From assembly GCA_021807585.1 (NCBI GenBank), contig JAKBCQ010000003.1:1-17168 (forward strand): a stretch of 17,168 nt of DNA. The letters run 5' to 3'. Origin of the DNA: Planctomycetota bacterium. Its GTDB lineage: Bacteria; Planctomycetota; Planctomycetia; Isosphaerales; Isosphaeraceae. Position numbers and translations under genes: made by a program. The notes below the pieces were generated by a model. It was not told the DNA's origin and made no database searches. It worked only from the letters and a program-made list of their open reading frames with translations. This document shows positions 1 through 6,350 of the stretch, piece after piece; positions within the stretch are counted from its first letter, which is position 1, and each line of letters opens with the position of its first letter.

Positions 1-1
1 C

Positions 2-139
2 GCGGCTTCCGAGAAGATGGCCAAGGCCGCCGAAAAGGGAGATCACGCCGAGGCCAAATCGGCGCAATCGGCTCTTACCAAGAGCTGCGGCGATTGCCAC
101 AAGGTCTTCCGCGTTGAGGAAGATGAGTTCGATAAATAA
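2..139 (+). CDS. C-terminal fragment of a c-type cytochrome (5' end outside window)
   Basis: The reading frame is open from the left edge and ends at TAA 137-139, giving 45 visible residues. The fragment is Ala/Lys/Glu-rich and helical in character, followed by SCGDCHKVFR, which contains a CxxCH haem-c attachment motif about 15 residues from the C-terminus. A long helix followed by a C-terminal CxxCH is the layout of class II (cytochrome c'/c-556-like) four-helix-bundle cytochromes, which act as periplasmic electron carriers. That subclass is an inference, because the N-terminal helices and signal peptide lie upstream. A strong hairpin follows 14 bases after the stop, so transcription probably ends here. 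The next gene lies on the opposite strand and converges on it. Confidence 0.7.
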   Translation, partial: AASEKMAKAAEKGDHAEAKSAQSALTKSCGDCHKVFRVEEDEFDK

Positions 140-152
140 CGATGTTTTGTCT

Positions 153-179
153 CGGGGCGGGCGAAGGCGCCCGCTCCCG
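153..179 (+). terminator. GC-rich hairpin after the cytochrome gene
   Basis: GGGGCGGGC (154-162) pairs with GCCCGC (69-74 within block 101-200, i.e. 169-174) and CCC (176-178), with one bulged T at 175 and a six-base loop. C153 and G179 add one more pair. The stem starts 14 bases after the stop codon. No U-tract follows directly, so it may stop transcription with Rho or protect the 3' end rather than act as a classical intrinsic terminator. It lies between convergent genes. Confidence 0.5.
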
Positions 180-227
180 ACGATCGCACGGCCGGCTTTT
201 CGAACTTTTAAATCAGCCGCTTCTCGG

Positions 228-914
228 TCAGTCGGCGCGGAGAAATTCCAGGATCGCCACGGAGAGAGCGATCGGTCGCGGCAACAGACCGTCGGAGTCG
301 TCGCTTAAATCGAGATCGAAACGCGCCTTGAACAAATGTTTGAGTTTGTCGCCCCGCGCCGCGCGGCGACCCTGGATCTCGAATCGAATCTCTTTCTCGT
401 CATGTAATAAGATATGTATTCCAATTAATATCAAAGCGAATGTTAGAATCATGGAGATTATCGACTTGAAGTTTCCAAAGTTTGAGGATTGATAAACTCG
501 TCCGCGTTCGGCGCCCGCTTCGTCGCGCAAAATCCATCTCGGTCGGTCGAGTGAGAACGATCTCGCGGTCGCCGAGTCGATCGAACCGATCGTTTCCTCG
601 GTTTTTGAATCGACGACGCGAGTTTCGATTTTATTCCATTTGTGAAGTCGTATGACCTTGAACATTTGGTCGATCGCTTCGGGATCGGAAAAGACCCGGT
701 ATTCCGCGGATCGCCATCTCTTATCCACGATGACAAAGGCGATCGGATAACCGTCCTCCGTCGTGAATTGAAAACTCGAAGCGGCGGGACCTCGGCGTTT
801 CGGAACCGCGACCAATCGCAGGAAATCGACGCGATACGCCTCGGGGATCGATTCGATCTCGATCGCGTCGGCGGCGGATTCTTGATGATTCGTTTTCATG
901 ATACTATCTATCAC
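228..914 (-). CDS. LURP-one/scramblase-like protein, first of two paralogues
   Basis: The protein has 228 residues from GTG at 914; ATG at 899 is an alternative start (223 aa). No convincing ribosome binding site precedes either. It shows alternating beta-rich segments (EYRVFSDPE, ETRVVDSKTEETIGSI, RPRWILRDEAGAERGRVY), then a hydrophobic stretch (SIISMILTFALILIGIHIL, about residues 152-170). It ends in FDLDLSDDSDGLLPRP followed by a hydrophobic helix. This order matches the tubby-like barrel of LURP-one-related and phospholipid-scramblase-related proteins, where a C-terminal hydrophobic helix sits inside the barrel. The bacterial role of such proteins is not settled, so no function is assigned. 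The neighbouring minus-strand gene (1019-1618) is a clear paralogue sharing the DLS-x-D-x-x-GLLPRP ending. The family call is by fold resemblance. Confidence 0.55.
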   Translation of the reverse strand: MIDSIMKTNHQESAADAIEIESIPEAYRVDFLRLVAVPKRRGPAASSFQFTTEDGYPIAFVIVDKRWRSAEYRVFSDPEAIDQMFKVIRLHKWNKIETRVVDSKTEETIGSIDSATARSFSLDRPRWILRDEAGAERGRVYQSSNFGNFKSIISMILTFALILIGIHILLHDEKEIRFEIQGRRAARGDKLKHLFKARFDLDLSDDSDGLLPRPIALSVAILEFLRAD

Positions 915-1018
915 ATCATTTTGGTTTATCGTTAATCGATCTACGATCGAGACTTGGCGAATAATTCGCCCATTGATTGGATTCGCTTCCGTCTCGATCG
1001 CGCATCGTTCGGATTACG

Positions 1019-1618
1019 TCAAGCCTGTCGTCCCTCGATCGCCAACAGCAGGATCACCGTCGCGATCGCGAGCGGTCGCGGCAACAATCCCCCGGTATCG
1101 AGGCTCAAGTCGACGTGAAATTTCGGCGCGAAAAAGTTATGATTTTGTTTCATCGTCGCGACGACGATTCCGTCGACCTCGATGAGGAATTTTTGAGGAA
1201 AAATGAGCGCGGCGAAGTCGACGAAACGGCGGAGGAAGGCGAGCCAGCCGCTATCCTCGACGACCTTGCCGCGGACGATTCCGTCGGGATCGAGCAACTC
1301 CCAAGTATCGCGCATGATCGACGCCCAGCCTTTTCGCCTGAGCGACCCGATCTTCTCCCCCGTCGTCGAATCGATCACCGAATACGACGCCGCGAAATCG
1401 ATCACGCGATCGGCTTGAATGATCAAGAGCTCAATCTTCTGTTCGAGATCGGCGTACACGCGGATATCCTCTTTGAGCCGAAACGCCTTTTGCTTGCTGT
1501 ACGCGAGCATCTCGCCTTCGAGCGACCAAAGATCGAATGACGCTCCGAATAATTTGAAGATATGCCTGCGCGCTTTAATTTGATCGTGAGCGTAGATCGC
1601 GGGAACGGTCGTCGACAT
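1019..1618 (-). CDS. LURP-one/scramblase-like protein, second paralogue
   Basis: The protein has 199 residues starting at ATG 1618; GGAG lies seven bases upstream on the minus strand and supports this start. It reads as a string of short beta strands: FDLWSLEGEMLAYSKQKAF, then YSVIDSTTGEKIGSLRRKG, then WELLDPDGIVRGKVVED. A hydrophobic strand follows, then FHVDLSLDTGGLLPRPLA leading into a hydrophobic C-terminal helix. The pattern of a residue about a person-sized gap of gene, product then barrel-closing helix matches the LURP-one/scramblase-like (tubby C-terminal) fold. It is paralogous to the product of 228-914, most clearly over the last 30 residues, and the two genes are separated by 104 bases in the same direction, so they may be co-transcribed. 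This copy lacks the N-terminal extension of its partner. Biochemical role unknown. Confidence 0.55.
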   Translation of the reverse strand: MSTTVPAIYAHDQIKARRHIFKLFGASFDLWSLEGEMLAYSKQKAFRLKEDIRVYADLEQKIELLIIQADRVIDFAASYSVIDSTTGEKIGSLRRKGWASIMRDTWELLDPDGIVRGKVVEDSGWLAFLRRFVDFAALIFPQKFLIEVDGIVVATMKQNHNFFAPKFHVDLSLDTGGLLPRPLAIATVILLLAIEGRQA

Positions 1619-1702
1619 CGGTCGGCTCCAGGGGGGAAAACGTTTCAGATCGGACCGTCGAAGAAAAACCGCTTTCTCAAACGGCGCGGTGAAAGAAGAT
1701 TC

Positions 1703-1710
1703 ATTATAAT
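1703..1710. promoter_or_regulatory. Possible shared -10 element between divergent genes
   Basis: ATTATAAT is its own reverse complement, so a perfect TATAAT reads in both directions. It lies about 50 bases before the ligase start at 1761 and about 85 bases before the minus-strand start at 1618. No good -35 hexamer is seen at 17 bases on either side, so the call rests on the -10 alone. Confidence 0.35.
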
Positions 1711-1760
1711 GGCTTCGAGCACGTGAAACACGGTGTTGATCGGAAAAAGGAGAGGTCGGT

Positions 1761-2618
1761 TTGGCTGAGATTGATGTGGAATCGAACGATGCGGAATCGG
1801 GACCCGAGCGATCCCCGGCGGGATTTGACGCACATGATCAAGCCCGCGACCTGATCGCTTCCGATCGGAACGGCGCGACGCCGAGCGAACTCTCGCCGAA
1901 CGCCTTTGACGTCACGCTCGGCGATCTCGCCGCGGATCTGGCGCTCGACGAGGCGCTTTTGATCGAGATCGAAGAGCGCGGGGTAGGGGGAGCGGTGAGG
2001 TTTTGGGAGCGTCGCGAGCTCGCGGTCGTTTTGGGCGCTTCGGGACGCATCGGCGACGACGTGCGCCATGACGTATGCCTGCGCGATAACGTGACGATCG
2101 CGCGGCGGTCGAGCGGCGGCGGAACGGTCTTGATCGGACCGGGCGCGCTCAACGTGACGGTCGTCCTTCGCGTGAGCGCGGCGGGAGAGCTGAGGTCGGT
2201 CGATTCGGCGCAGCGTTACATACTTTCAAGGCACGCCGCGGCGATCGGTCGGCTTGGCGCCGCGGTCGAGGTTTCGGGATCGGGGGATTTGACGATCGCG
2301 GGTCGAAAGTGCTCGGGAAGCGCCCAGCGAAGGCTCAAGGCGACGGTGATGATCCACGCGACGATCCTTTGTCGATCGTTTCCGATCAATCTCATGAATA
2401 CATATCTGTGTGAGCCGAAACGAAGGCCGAGTTATCGCGGAGCACGGTCGCACGACGAGTTTCTCACGCGATTGCCGTTCGATCGGGGCGAGATCGTTTC
2501 GGCGTTGATCAATGAATGGAGCGAGATTGAGGCGTTCGATTTCGCCGCGGCGCTCGGACGGATCGACGCGCTCGTCGCCGCCAAGTTCGCCGATCCCGCG
2601 TGGGTTGAGAGGTTCTGA
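1761..2618 (+). CDS. Lipoate-protein ligase A / LipB-LplA family protein
   Basis: The protein has 285 residues from a TTG start at 1761, chosen because AGGAGAGG ends five bases upstream. Family enzymes attach lipoate or octanoate to a lysine of 2-oxoacid dehydrogenase E2 or glycine-cleavage H proteins. The motif RRSSGGGTV (residues 115-123) matches the acyl-adenylate-binding RRxSGGGAV loop. GSGDLTIAGRKCSGSAQRR (173-191) carries the conserved lysine (K183), and IHATIL (198-203) matches the HGTLL strand. The first 50 residues are an acidic, low-complexity extension outside the family core. The E. coli-type C-terminal domain is absent, so it may be a transferase or need a partner rather than be a complete ligase. 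It is followed at 25 bases by a HEAT-like gene. Confidence 0.82.
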   Translation: MAEIDVESNDAESGPERSPAGFDAHDQARDLIASDRNGATPSELSPNAFDVTLGDLAADLALDEALLIEIEERGVGGAVRFWERRELAVVLGASGRIGDDVRHDVCLRDNVTIARRSSGGGTVLIGPGALNVTVVLRVSAAGELRSVDSAQRYILSRHAAAIGRLGAAVEVSGSGDLTIAGRKCSGSAQRRLKATVMIHATILCRSFPINLMNTYLCEPKRRPSYRGARSHDEFLTRLPFDRGEIVSALINEWSEIEAFDFAAALGRIDALVAAKFADPAWVERF

Positions 2619-2643
2619 CGACCTGAATTAACATGAGGTCGAA

Positions 2644-3090
2644 ATGTTAGAAAAAAATGATCAAAGCATAAATTCATTATTTGACGAGTTGGAATCGGAC
2701 GATTCTCAGGTGCGAGGCCGCGCCGCTTATCGTCTGTCCGAGCTCGCCGAAGCCGCCGTCGAAGCGTTGTTTCGCGGGATCGCTTCGCCCGCGAACCGGG
2801 ATCATCGTGGATCGCTGATGTTCGCACTCCGCGAGTTCAATTGCTCGAATCGATTCTCCGAGCTTTTCAATTTGGCCTTGAACGGTGATTATGAAGTGCA
2901 ATGCCACGCTCTTATGATACTACAATCTCATTTTTTCCGTGTATCTCATCAAGAATTCCAGGAGGCTTTGAAGGCTTTATTTGAACTGAGGCCCAGGAAA
3001 AATCTAACCGATCAAGATCTCGAATTGTTACGTGAGGAAATCATTGCGGTGTTATCTCGCGTCTCATCATGCGAGAATGAAGATAAGTAG
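2644..3090 (+). CDS. Small HEAT-repeat-like protein
   Basis: The protein has 148 residues; ATG 2644 is preceded by GAGG five bases upstream. The N-terminal half reads as paired amphipathic helices: LFDELESDDSQVRGRAAYRL, then LAEAAVEALFRGIASP, then GSLMFALREF, LFNLALNGDYEVQCHALMIL. The 'DDSxVRxxAAxxLxEL' pattern is the helix pair of HEAT/PBS-lyase-like repeats, which are protein-binding scaffolds. No catalytic motif is visible, so no specific role is given. The gene contains no CGATCG, unlike most of its surroundings, which may reflect chance at this length. It follows the ligase gene in the same direction and may share its transcript. Confidence 0.6.
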   Translation: MLEKNDQSINSLFDELESDDSQVRGRAAYRLSELAEAAVEALFRGIASPANRDHRGSLMFALREFNCSNRFSELFNLALNGDYEVQCHALMILQSHFFRVSHQEFQEALKALFELRPRKNLTDQDLELLREEIIAVLSRVSSCENEDK

Positions 3091-3196
3091 AGATAAAGAA
3101 TTAATCGTCATCCCCGAGTTCAAGTCGTCGCGGATCGATTTCGACGCGGTAATCACGATCAATATCCGTTCGGAACGCTCCTTTCATCTTCAATTC

Positions 3197-3205
3197 TGGT
3201 ATAAT
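3197..3205 (+). promoter_or_regulatory. Extended -10 promoter for the YbjQ-family gene
   Basis: TGGTATAAT is a perfect TATAAT with the TGn extension, 65 bases before the start at 3270. No consensus -35 lies 17 bases upstream, as is usual for extended -10 promoters. Confidence 0.5.
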
Positions 3206-3269
3206 CGGCGCGATCGATTTCGATGGTCGTCCGATTTCACATCTCCGCCAATTATAAGGATCATGATTT

Positions 3270-3590
3270 ATGATCGTCACGACGGGAAACGAGGTTCAGG
3301 GACGTTCGATCGTCGAATATATCGGAATCGTCCGCGGGATCGTCGTTCGATCTCCCGGCATTTCGCAATCGTTCCTGGGAGGACTCAAACAAATGATCGG
3401 CGGCAATATCGAATCGTACGCCCAGGTGTGCGAGACCGCGCGCGAGGAGGCCTTCGAACGCATGGTTCGACACGCCGAGGAATGGGGCGCGAACGGAGTG
3501 ATCGGCATGCGCTACGACGCGACCGAGTTCGCCCCTGGTGTGACCGAGGTGCTCGCTTACGGGACCGCGGTTAAACTTTCCAGTGATTGA
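3270..3590 (+). CDS. YbjQ/UPF0145 family protein
   Basis: The protein has 106 residues; ATG 3270 is preceded by AAGGA nine bases upstream. It opens MIVTTGNEVQGRSIVEYIGIV, continues GGNIESYAQVCETAREEAFERM, and ends ANGVIGMRYDAT...VLAYGTAVKL. These are the hallmarks of the YbjQ/UPF0145 (DUF74) family and the length is typical. Family members form ring-like pentamers and are annotated as putative heavy-metal-binding proteins, but no physiological role is established. It appears to be a single-gene unit with its own extended -10 promoter. Confidence 0.88.
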   Translation: MIVTTGNEVQGRSIVEYIGIVRGIVVRSPGISQSFLGGLKQMIGGNIESYAQVCETAREEAFERMVRHAEEWGANGVIGMRYDATEFAPGVTEVLAYGTAVKLSSD

Positions 3591-3833
3591 TTCGAGATCC
3601 AATCGATCGTCAAATCTCTTGATCTCGTTGAGATTCGGCGATCCCGAATCCAACCGTCCGTGAATTTGCAGGTTTGAGGCGGCCGGTCCGGGGTCGACCG
3701 AGCGAGACGACGATCGATTCGGCGTGAGTTATCCGCTCGTAAACAGCGATCGCGGTCTATTGTCCCAAATGATATAAGCCGTAAGCGAAATTGTTGGTTT
3801 TACTTGTCCCATTCTAGTTAAGATTAACAGAAC

Positions 3834-3853
3834 CGACGAATAATCGTTCGTCG
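3834..3853. promoter_or_regulatory. Inverted repeat upstream of the acyltransferase gene
   Basis: CGACGAA (3834-3840) and TTCGTCG (3847-3853) are perfect 7-base arms separated by six bases, ending 30 bases before ATG 3884. The size and symmetry fit an operator for a dimeric repressor, but no second copy was found in the window. Confidence 0.3.
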
Positions 3854-3883
3854 TACGCGATTCCGCCGATCTGTGAGATAATA

Positions 3884-5218
3884 ATGGAACATATATTTGT
3901 GCGTGGCCGAGGTCGAAGGCTTCCATTGCCCGACGAGCTGCCGTATCGGTTTTTCCCTCCGAGGGTTAGTCCGCTGTGGCATCGCGTGAGTCGGCTGTAC
4001 ATCAGGCGGGTGCTGAATCGTAAGCTTGCGATACGTTCGATCGAGTTTGACGGCGTCGAGCGGTTATCGGCGCGGATCGGCCGCGGCGACGGCGTGCTGA
4101 TCGCCCCGAATCATTGCGATCACGCCGATTGCGTCGTCGCGTTCGAGTTGAGCAGGAAGGTATCCAAGCCGTTTTGTTATATGGCGGCGTATCAGATCTT
4201 TTTTGATTTCTTTGGTTTTCGCAAGTTTATTTTACCTCGGTTGGGGGTGTTTCCGGTCGATCGCGAGGGGTCGGATCGCTTGGCGTACAAGGCGGGGCTC
4301 GATATTTTGGTTGAGGGTAAAAATCCGTTGGTGATTTTTCCCGAGGGGGAGATTTATCATCTCGCCGACCGATTGACGCCGCTTCGCGAGGGCGCCTCGG
4401 CGCTCGCGATTTCGGCGGCGAAGAAGAAATCGGCCGACGGGACGACGGTGTGGGTCGTTCCCGCGGCGATCAAATACCGCTATGTCGACGATCACGATCC
4501 GCTCCCCGCGCTGATCGAGCTGATGAGCGACCTGGAAGGTTTTTTCACCTGGACCGATCAATCGAATAAACCGTTACTCGATCGCATGTATCGTTATGCG
4601 GAGATGATGCTTTCGCTTAAGGAATACGAATATCTTGACGGGGTTCGATCGGGTCCGCTCAAGGATCGGATCGCCGACTTGACTTCGCGGTTGTTGAGCG
4701 AGATTGAAGATCGAAGGCTGGGCAAGCGAAGCCTCGAGTCGACCCCGGTTCGCGTTAAGGAGTTGCGGCGCGCGTGTTTGAAGGCGATCGACGATCCCGC
4801 GACGACGATCGATCAAAAGCGAGAGCTTCGCCGCGATTTCGACGCGCTCTTTTTATGCATTCAGATGTTCAGTTATCCGGGCGATTACGTGCGTGAATCG
4901 CCGACCGTCGAGCGATTGGGGGAGATTTTGTCGAAGTTTGAGATGGACATATTGGGGGTTGAGATGTCGGCGCCGCGTGGGCCTCGGCGTGCGATCATGA
5001 AGCTTGGGGAGCCGATCGACGTCCGCGGTTATCTGGGATCGACCGAGGCGCGACCGCGATCGCGCGACGCGACGGCTCGGTTGACGACCGAACTCGAGGC
5101 GCGAATTCAGGGCCTGCTCGACGAGATCGGCCCTGGCCGGCCGTTGCCGCGTCAGGCGATTGAGAACGGCAGCCCGATCCCGGGCGCGATGGGGGGGGCG
5201 GTATCCGTTTCGGTGTGA
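3884..5218 (+). CDS. 1-acyl-glycerol-3-phosphate acyltransferase-like (PlsC family), extended
   Basis: The protein has 444 residues. PlsC-family enzymes transfer an acyl chain to lysophosphatidate or a related acceptor at the inner membrane face. NHCDHAD (76-82) carries the catalytic H-x4-D (H77, D82). FPVDREG (123-129) matches the second block and FPEGE (152-156) the FPEGxR-type acceptor block. Family members are usually about 250 residues. Here roughly 200 C-terminal residues are added (about 215-430), predicted largely helical and charged, with no motif I recognise. No clear transmembrane helix is seen, so membrane contact is probably peripheral. A run of eight G (5191-5198) lies near the 3' end; slippage there would change only the last residues. 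The start is ATG 3884 with a poor Shine-Dalgarno. Confidence 0.8.
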   Translation: MEHIFVRGRGRRLPLPDELPYRFFPPRVSPLWHRVSRLYIRRVLNRKLAIRSIEFDGVERLSARIGRGDGVLIAPNHCDHADCVVAFELSRKVSKPFCYMAAYQIFFDFFGFRKFILPRLGVFPVDREGSDRLAYKAGLDILVEGKNPLVIFPEGEIYHLADRLTPLREGASALAISAAKKKSADGTTVWVVPAAIKYRYVDDHDPLPALIELMSDLEGFFTWTDQSNKPLLDRMYRYAEMMLSLKEYEYLDGVRSGPLKDRIADLTSRLLSEIEDRRLGKRSLESTPVRVKELRRACLKAIDDPATTIDQKRELRRDFDALFLCIQMFSYPGDYVRESPTVERLGEILSKFEMDILGVEMSAPRGPRRAIMKLGEPIDVRGYLGSTEARPRSRDATARLTTELEARIQGLLDEIGPGRPLPRQAIENGSPIPGAMGGAVSVSV

Positions 5219-5560
5219 TCCTAAGCAAGCGAGCGAGCAAGCGTGCGATGACGAGGGGGAATCGCGATTTGACTCGGCGGATTTTTCTTTGAGTTGGTTC
5301 TTGAATATCGACCGTAAGCCATGAGGAAAATGCTGGTTATGTTGATTCTAATCGCCCTAAGTTAAGTTCCTGATCGAGATAAATCTGAAAAATCGGGGGT
5401 AAAATGTCCTCTTTTGGGGTCCTTAGCGTCCCTATATTCATGGAGAGAAGAAGAGACGTTTCGGTCCAATTGGCATTGGGATGAAAGGAGGTTCATCGAG
5501 TCAGGAAAAGCCTATTCTTTCTGATCAAGTGAGGGAAATCACTTCATAAGGGGCGCCGCC
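5219..5560. other. Intergenic stretch with short ORF remnants
   Basis: This 342-base gap holds no full gene. It starts with a short purine-rich repeat (AAGCGAGCG-like units, about 5225-5245). Three short plus-strand ORFs follow: 5321-5365 (14 aa, hydrophobic, resembling the start of a signal peptide), 5440-5484 (14 aa) and 5481-5549 (22 aa). No CGATCG occurs here, unlike the sequence to the left, so the compositional change begins right after the acyltransferase stop. It is best read as the left junction of an inserted segment with decayed gene starts. Confidence 0.5.
5481..5549 (+). pseudogene. 22-codon ORF resembling the start of a planctomycete HTH protein
   Basis: ATG 5481 opens a 22-residue frame closing at TAA 5547-5549, 11 bases before the next gene. 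Its second half, QEKPILSDQVREITS, resembles from memory the N-terminal 'LSDQ(I/L)R' helix that begins many small planctomycete helix-turn-helix proteins, but it stops where the recognition helices should follow. A perfect AAAGGAGGT lies inside the ORF (5484-5492) with no ATG, GTG or TTG at the right distance downstream. It could be a truncated remnant, a leader peptide, or chance. Confidence 0.3.
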
Positions 5561-5833
5561 ATGGGAGCAACCACCATCCATTTAGATAAGATGAAGGATG
5601 GCAAAGAGATTCGAGATGCAATCAAGAACGATGAGAATCAAGGAGGAATTCGAGACATTTATTGGGAGGATGAGTTTTTGGGGATGATCGTCAGCCCGGA
5701 GGACGCAAGGGACATCATTTGCCTTAAGGTCGCAGAACGATGGGCGGAAAATCCGAACATTCTTTCGGATCTCCACGATCGTCTTAACGACGAGAAACCT
5801 GTTCCATGGACTTTGCCTAAGGGCAAACCATGA
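5561..5833 (+). CDS. Small acidic protein, possible Phd-like antitoxin
   Basis: The protein has 90 residues; ATG 5561 is preceded by AAGGGG seven bases upstream. I do not recognise the family with certainty. The middle reads RDIYWEDEFLGMIVSPEDAR (31-50). The 'hydrophobic strand + VSPED + helix' arrangement resembles the GKPVAVLVSPEDY core of Phd/YefM antitoxins. Acidic helices (51-78) follow, then a Pro-rich tail. The size, acidic character and position directly before a basic RelE/ParE-like ORF (43-base gap) fit an antitoxin role. The typical N-terminal DNA-binding segment of Phd is not obvious (IHLDKMKDGKEIRDAI could be a degenerate version). Base composition is AT-richer than the flanking genes, suggesting transfer. 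Confidence 0.45.
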   Translation: MGATTIHLDKMKDGKEIRDAIKNDENQGGIRDIYWEDEFLGMIVSPEDARDIICLKVAERWAENPNILSDLHDRLNDEKPVPWTLPKGKP

Positions 5834-5876
5834 ATTGAGTGTCGTTTTTTTGATTTTCAACAGGGAGGCTGAAGAG

Positions 5877-6350
5877 ATGCACTTTAAGATTCAGATCTAC
5901 CCTTCAGCTGAAAAAGAATTTTACGACATTGTCTCCACTTATGGAGATAATTGCGAGAAATGCATTTCCAGCAGAATTGAGAACATCGTCAAGGCTGAAT
6001 CAAAAGGGAATCCATTTCCTTCAGCTTCCTTGTTGAAATTGCTTAAGCAGATTCATGAAAATTACATTCCAGATTTCATGAATAAGGACGCATGGCTTCA
6101 TACCCTTTCTTGTTTACGATCAGTCGGCGCTATGGAAAAGCTCAAGGCTTTGCTTGCTTTGATCGTCTATCGCAAGCCTCCATACGAAGTTAAAGTCGTT
6201 CGAGTTACTTGCGATGATCCCTTTTATTTTGGTATGATGATTTATTATGAAGTGAATCGAACAGATTGCGTCGTCAATTTCCTCAAATTTCGAAATTCTT
6301 TCCTCCAATGGAGATTAAGAGAGAAGAATGAAAAATACTATTGCCGATAA
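5877..6350 (+). CDS. Uncharacterised protein with possible RelE/ParE-like fold
   Basis: The protein has 157 residues from ATG 5877, chosen over the TTG at 5835 because GGAGG (5864-5868) lies eight bases upstream. The opening FKIQIYPSAEKEFYDIVSTY resembles the first strand and helix of RelE/ParE toxins (x-I-x-x-x-P-x-A-x-x-E/D). The end, MMIYYEVNRTDCVVNFLKFRN (120-140), resembles their final paired strands ('RVIYxVDxxxxxVxILRxxHR'). Between them lies about 60 residues of helix-rich sequence not found in the usual 90-100 residue toxins, plus KALLALIVYRKPPYEVKVVRV (90-110). It may be an expanded toxin or an unrelated protein with the same fold. It follows the Phd-like gene and overlaps the next gene by 23 bases. 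No catalytic residues can be assigned confidently. Confidence 0.42.
   Translation: MHFKIQIYPSAEKEFYDIVSTYGDNCEKCISSRIENIVKAESKGNPFPSASLLKLLKQIHENYIPDFMNKDAWLHTLSCLRSVGAMEKLKALLALIVYRKPPYEVKVVRVTCDDPFYFGMMIYYEVNRTDCVVNFLKFRNSFLQWRLREKNEKYYCR

Noticed and set aside
928..947. ATCGT and ACGAT half-sites upstream of the first LURP-one-like gene as another ArsR operator
   Set aside because: The spacer is ten bases instead of six and no metal-related gene is nearby; such words are common in this sequence.
977..1540. 187-residue plus-strand ORF opposite the second LURP-one-like gene
   Set aside because: It is antisense to a gene with a paralogue and ribosome binding site, is Arg/Asp-rich, and shows no family signal.
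5221..5245. AAGCGAGCG-like short repeats as a CRISPR or minisatellite
   Set aside because: Only two or three imperfect units over 20 bases, with no spacer structure.
5835..5876. TTG 5835 as the start of the RelE-like gene
   Set aside because: No ribosome binding site precedes it, while GGAGG lies eight bases before ATG 5877.
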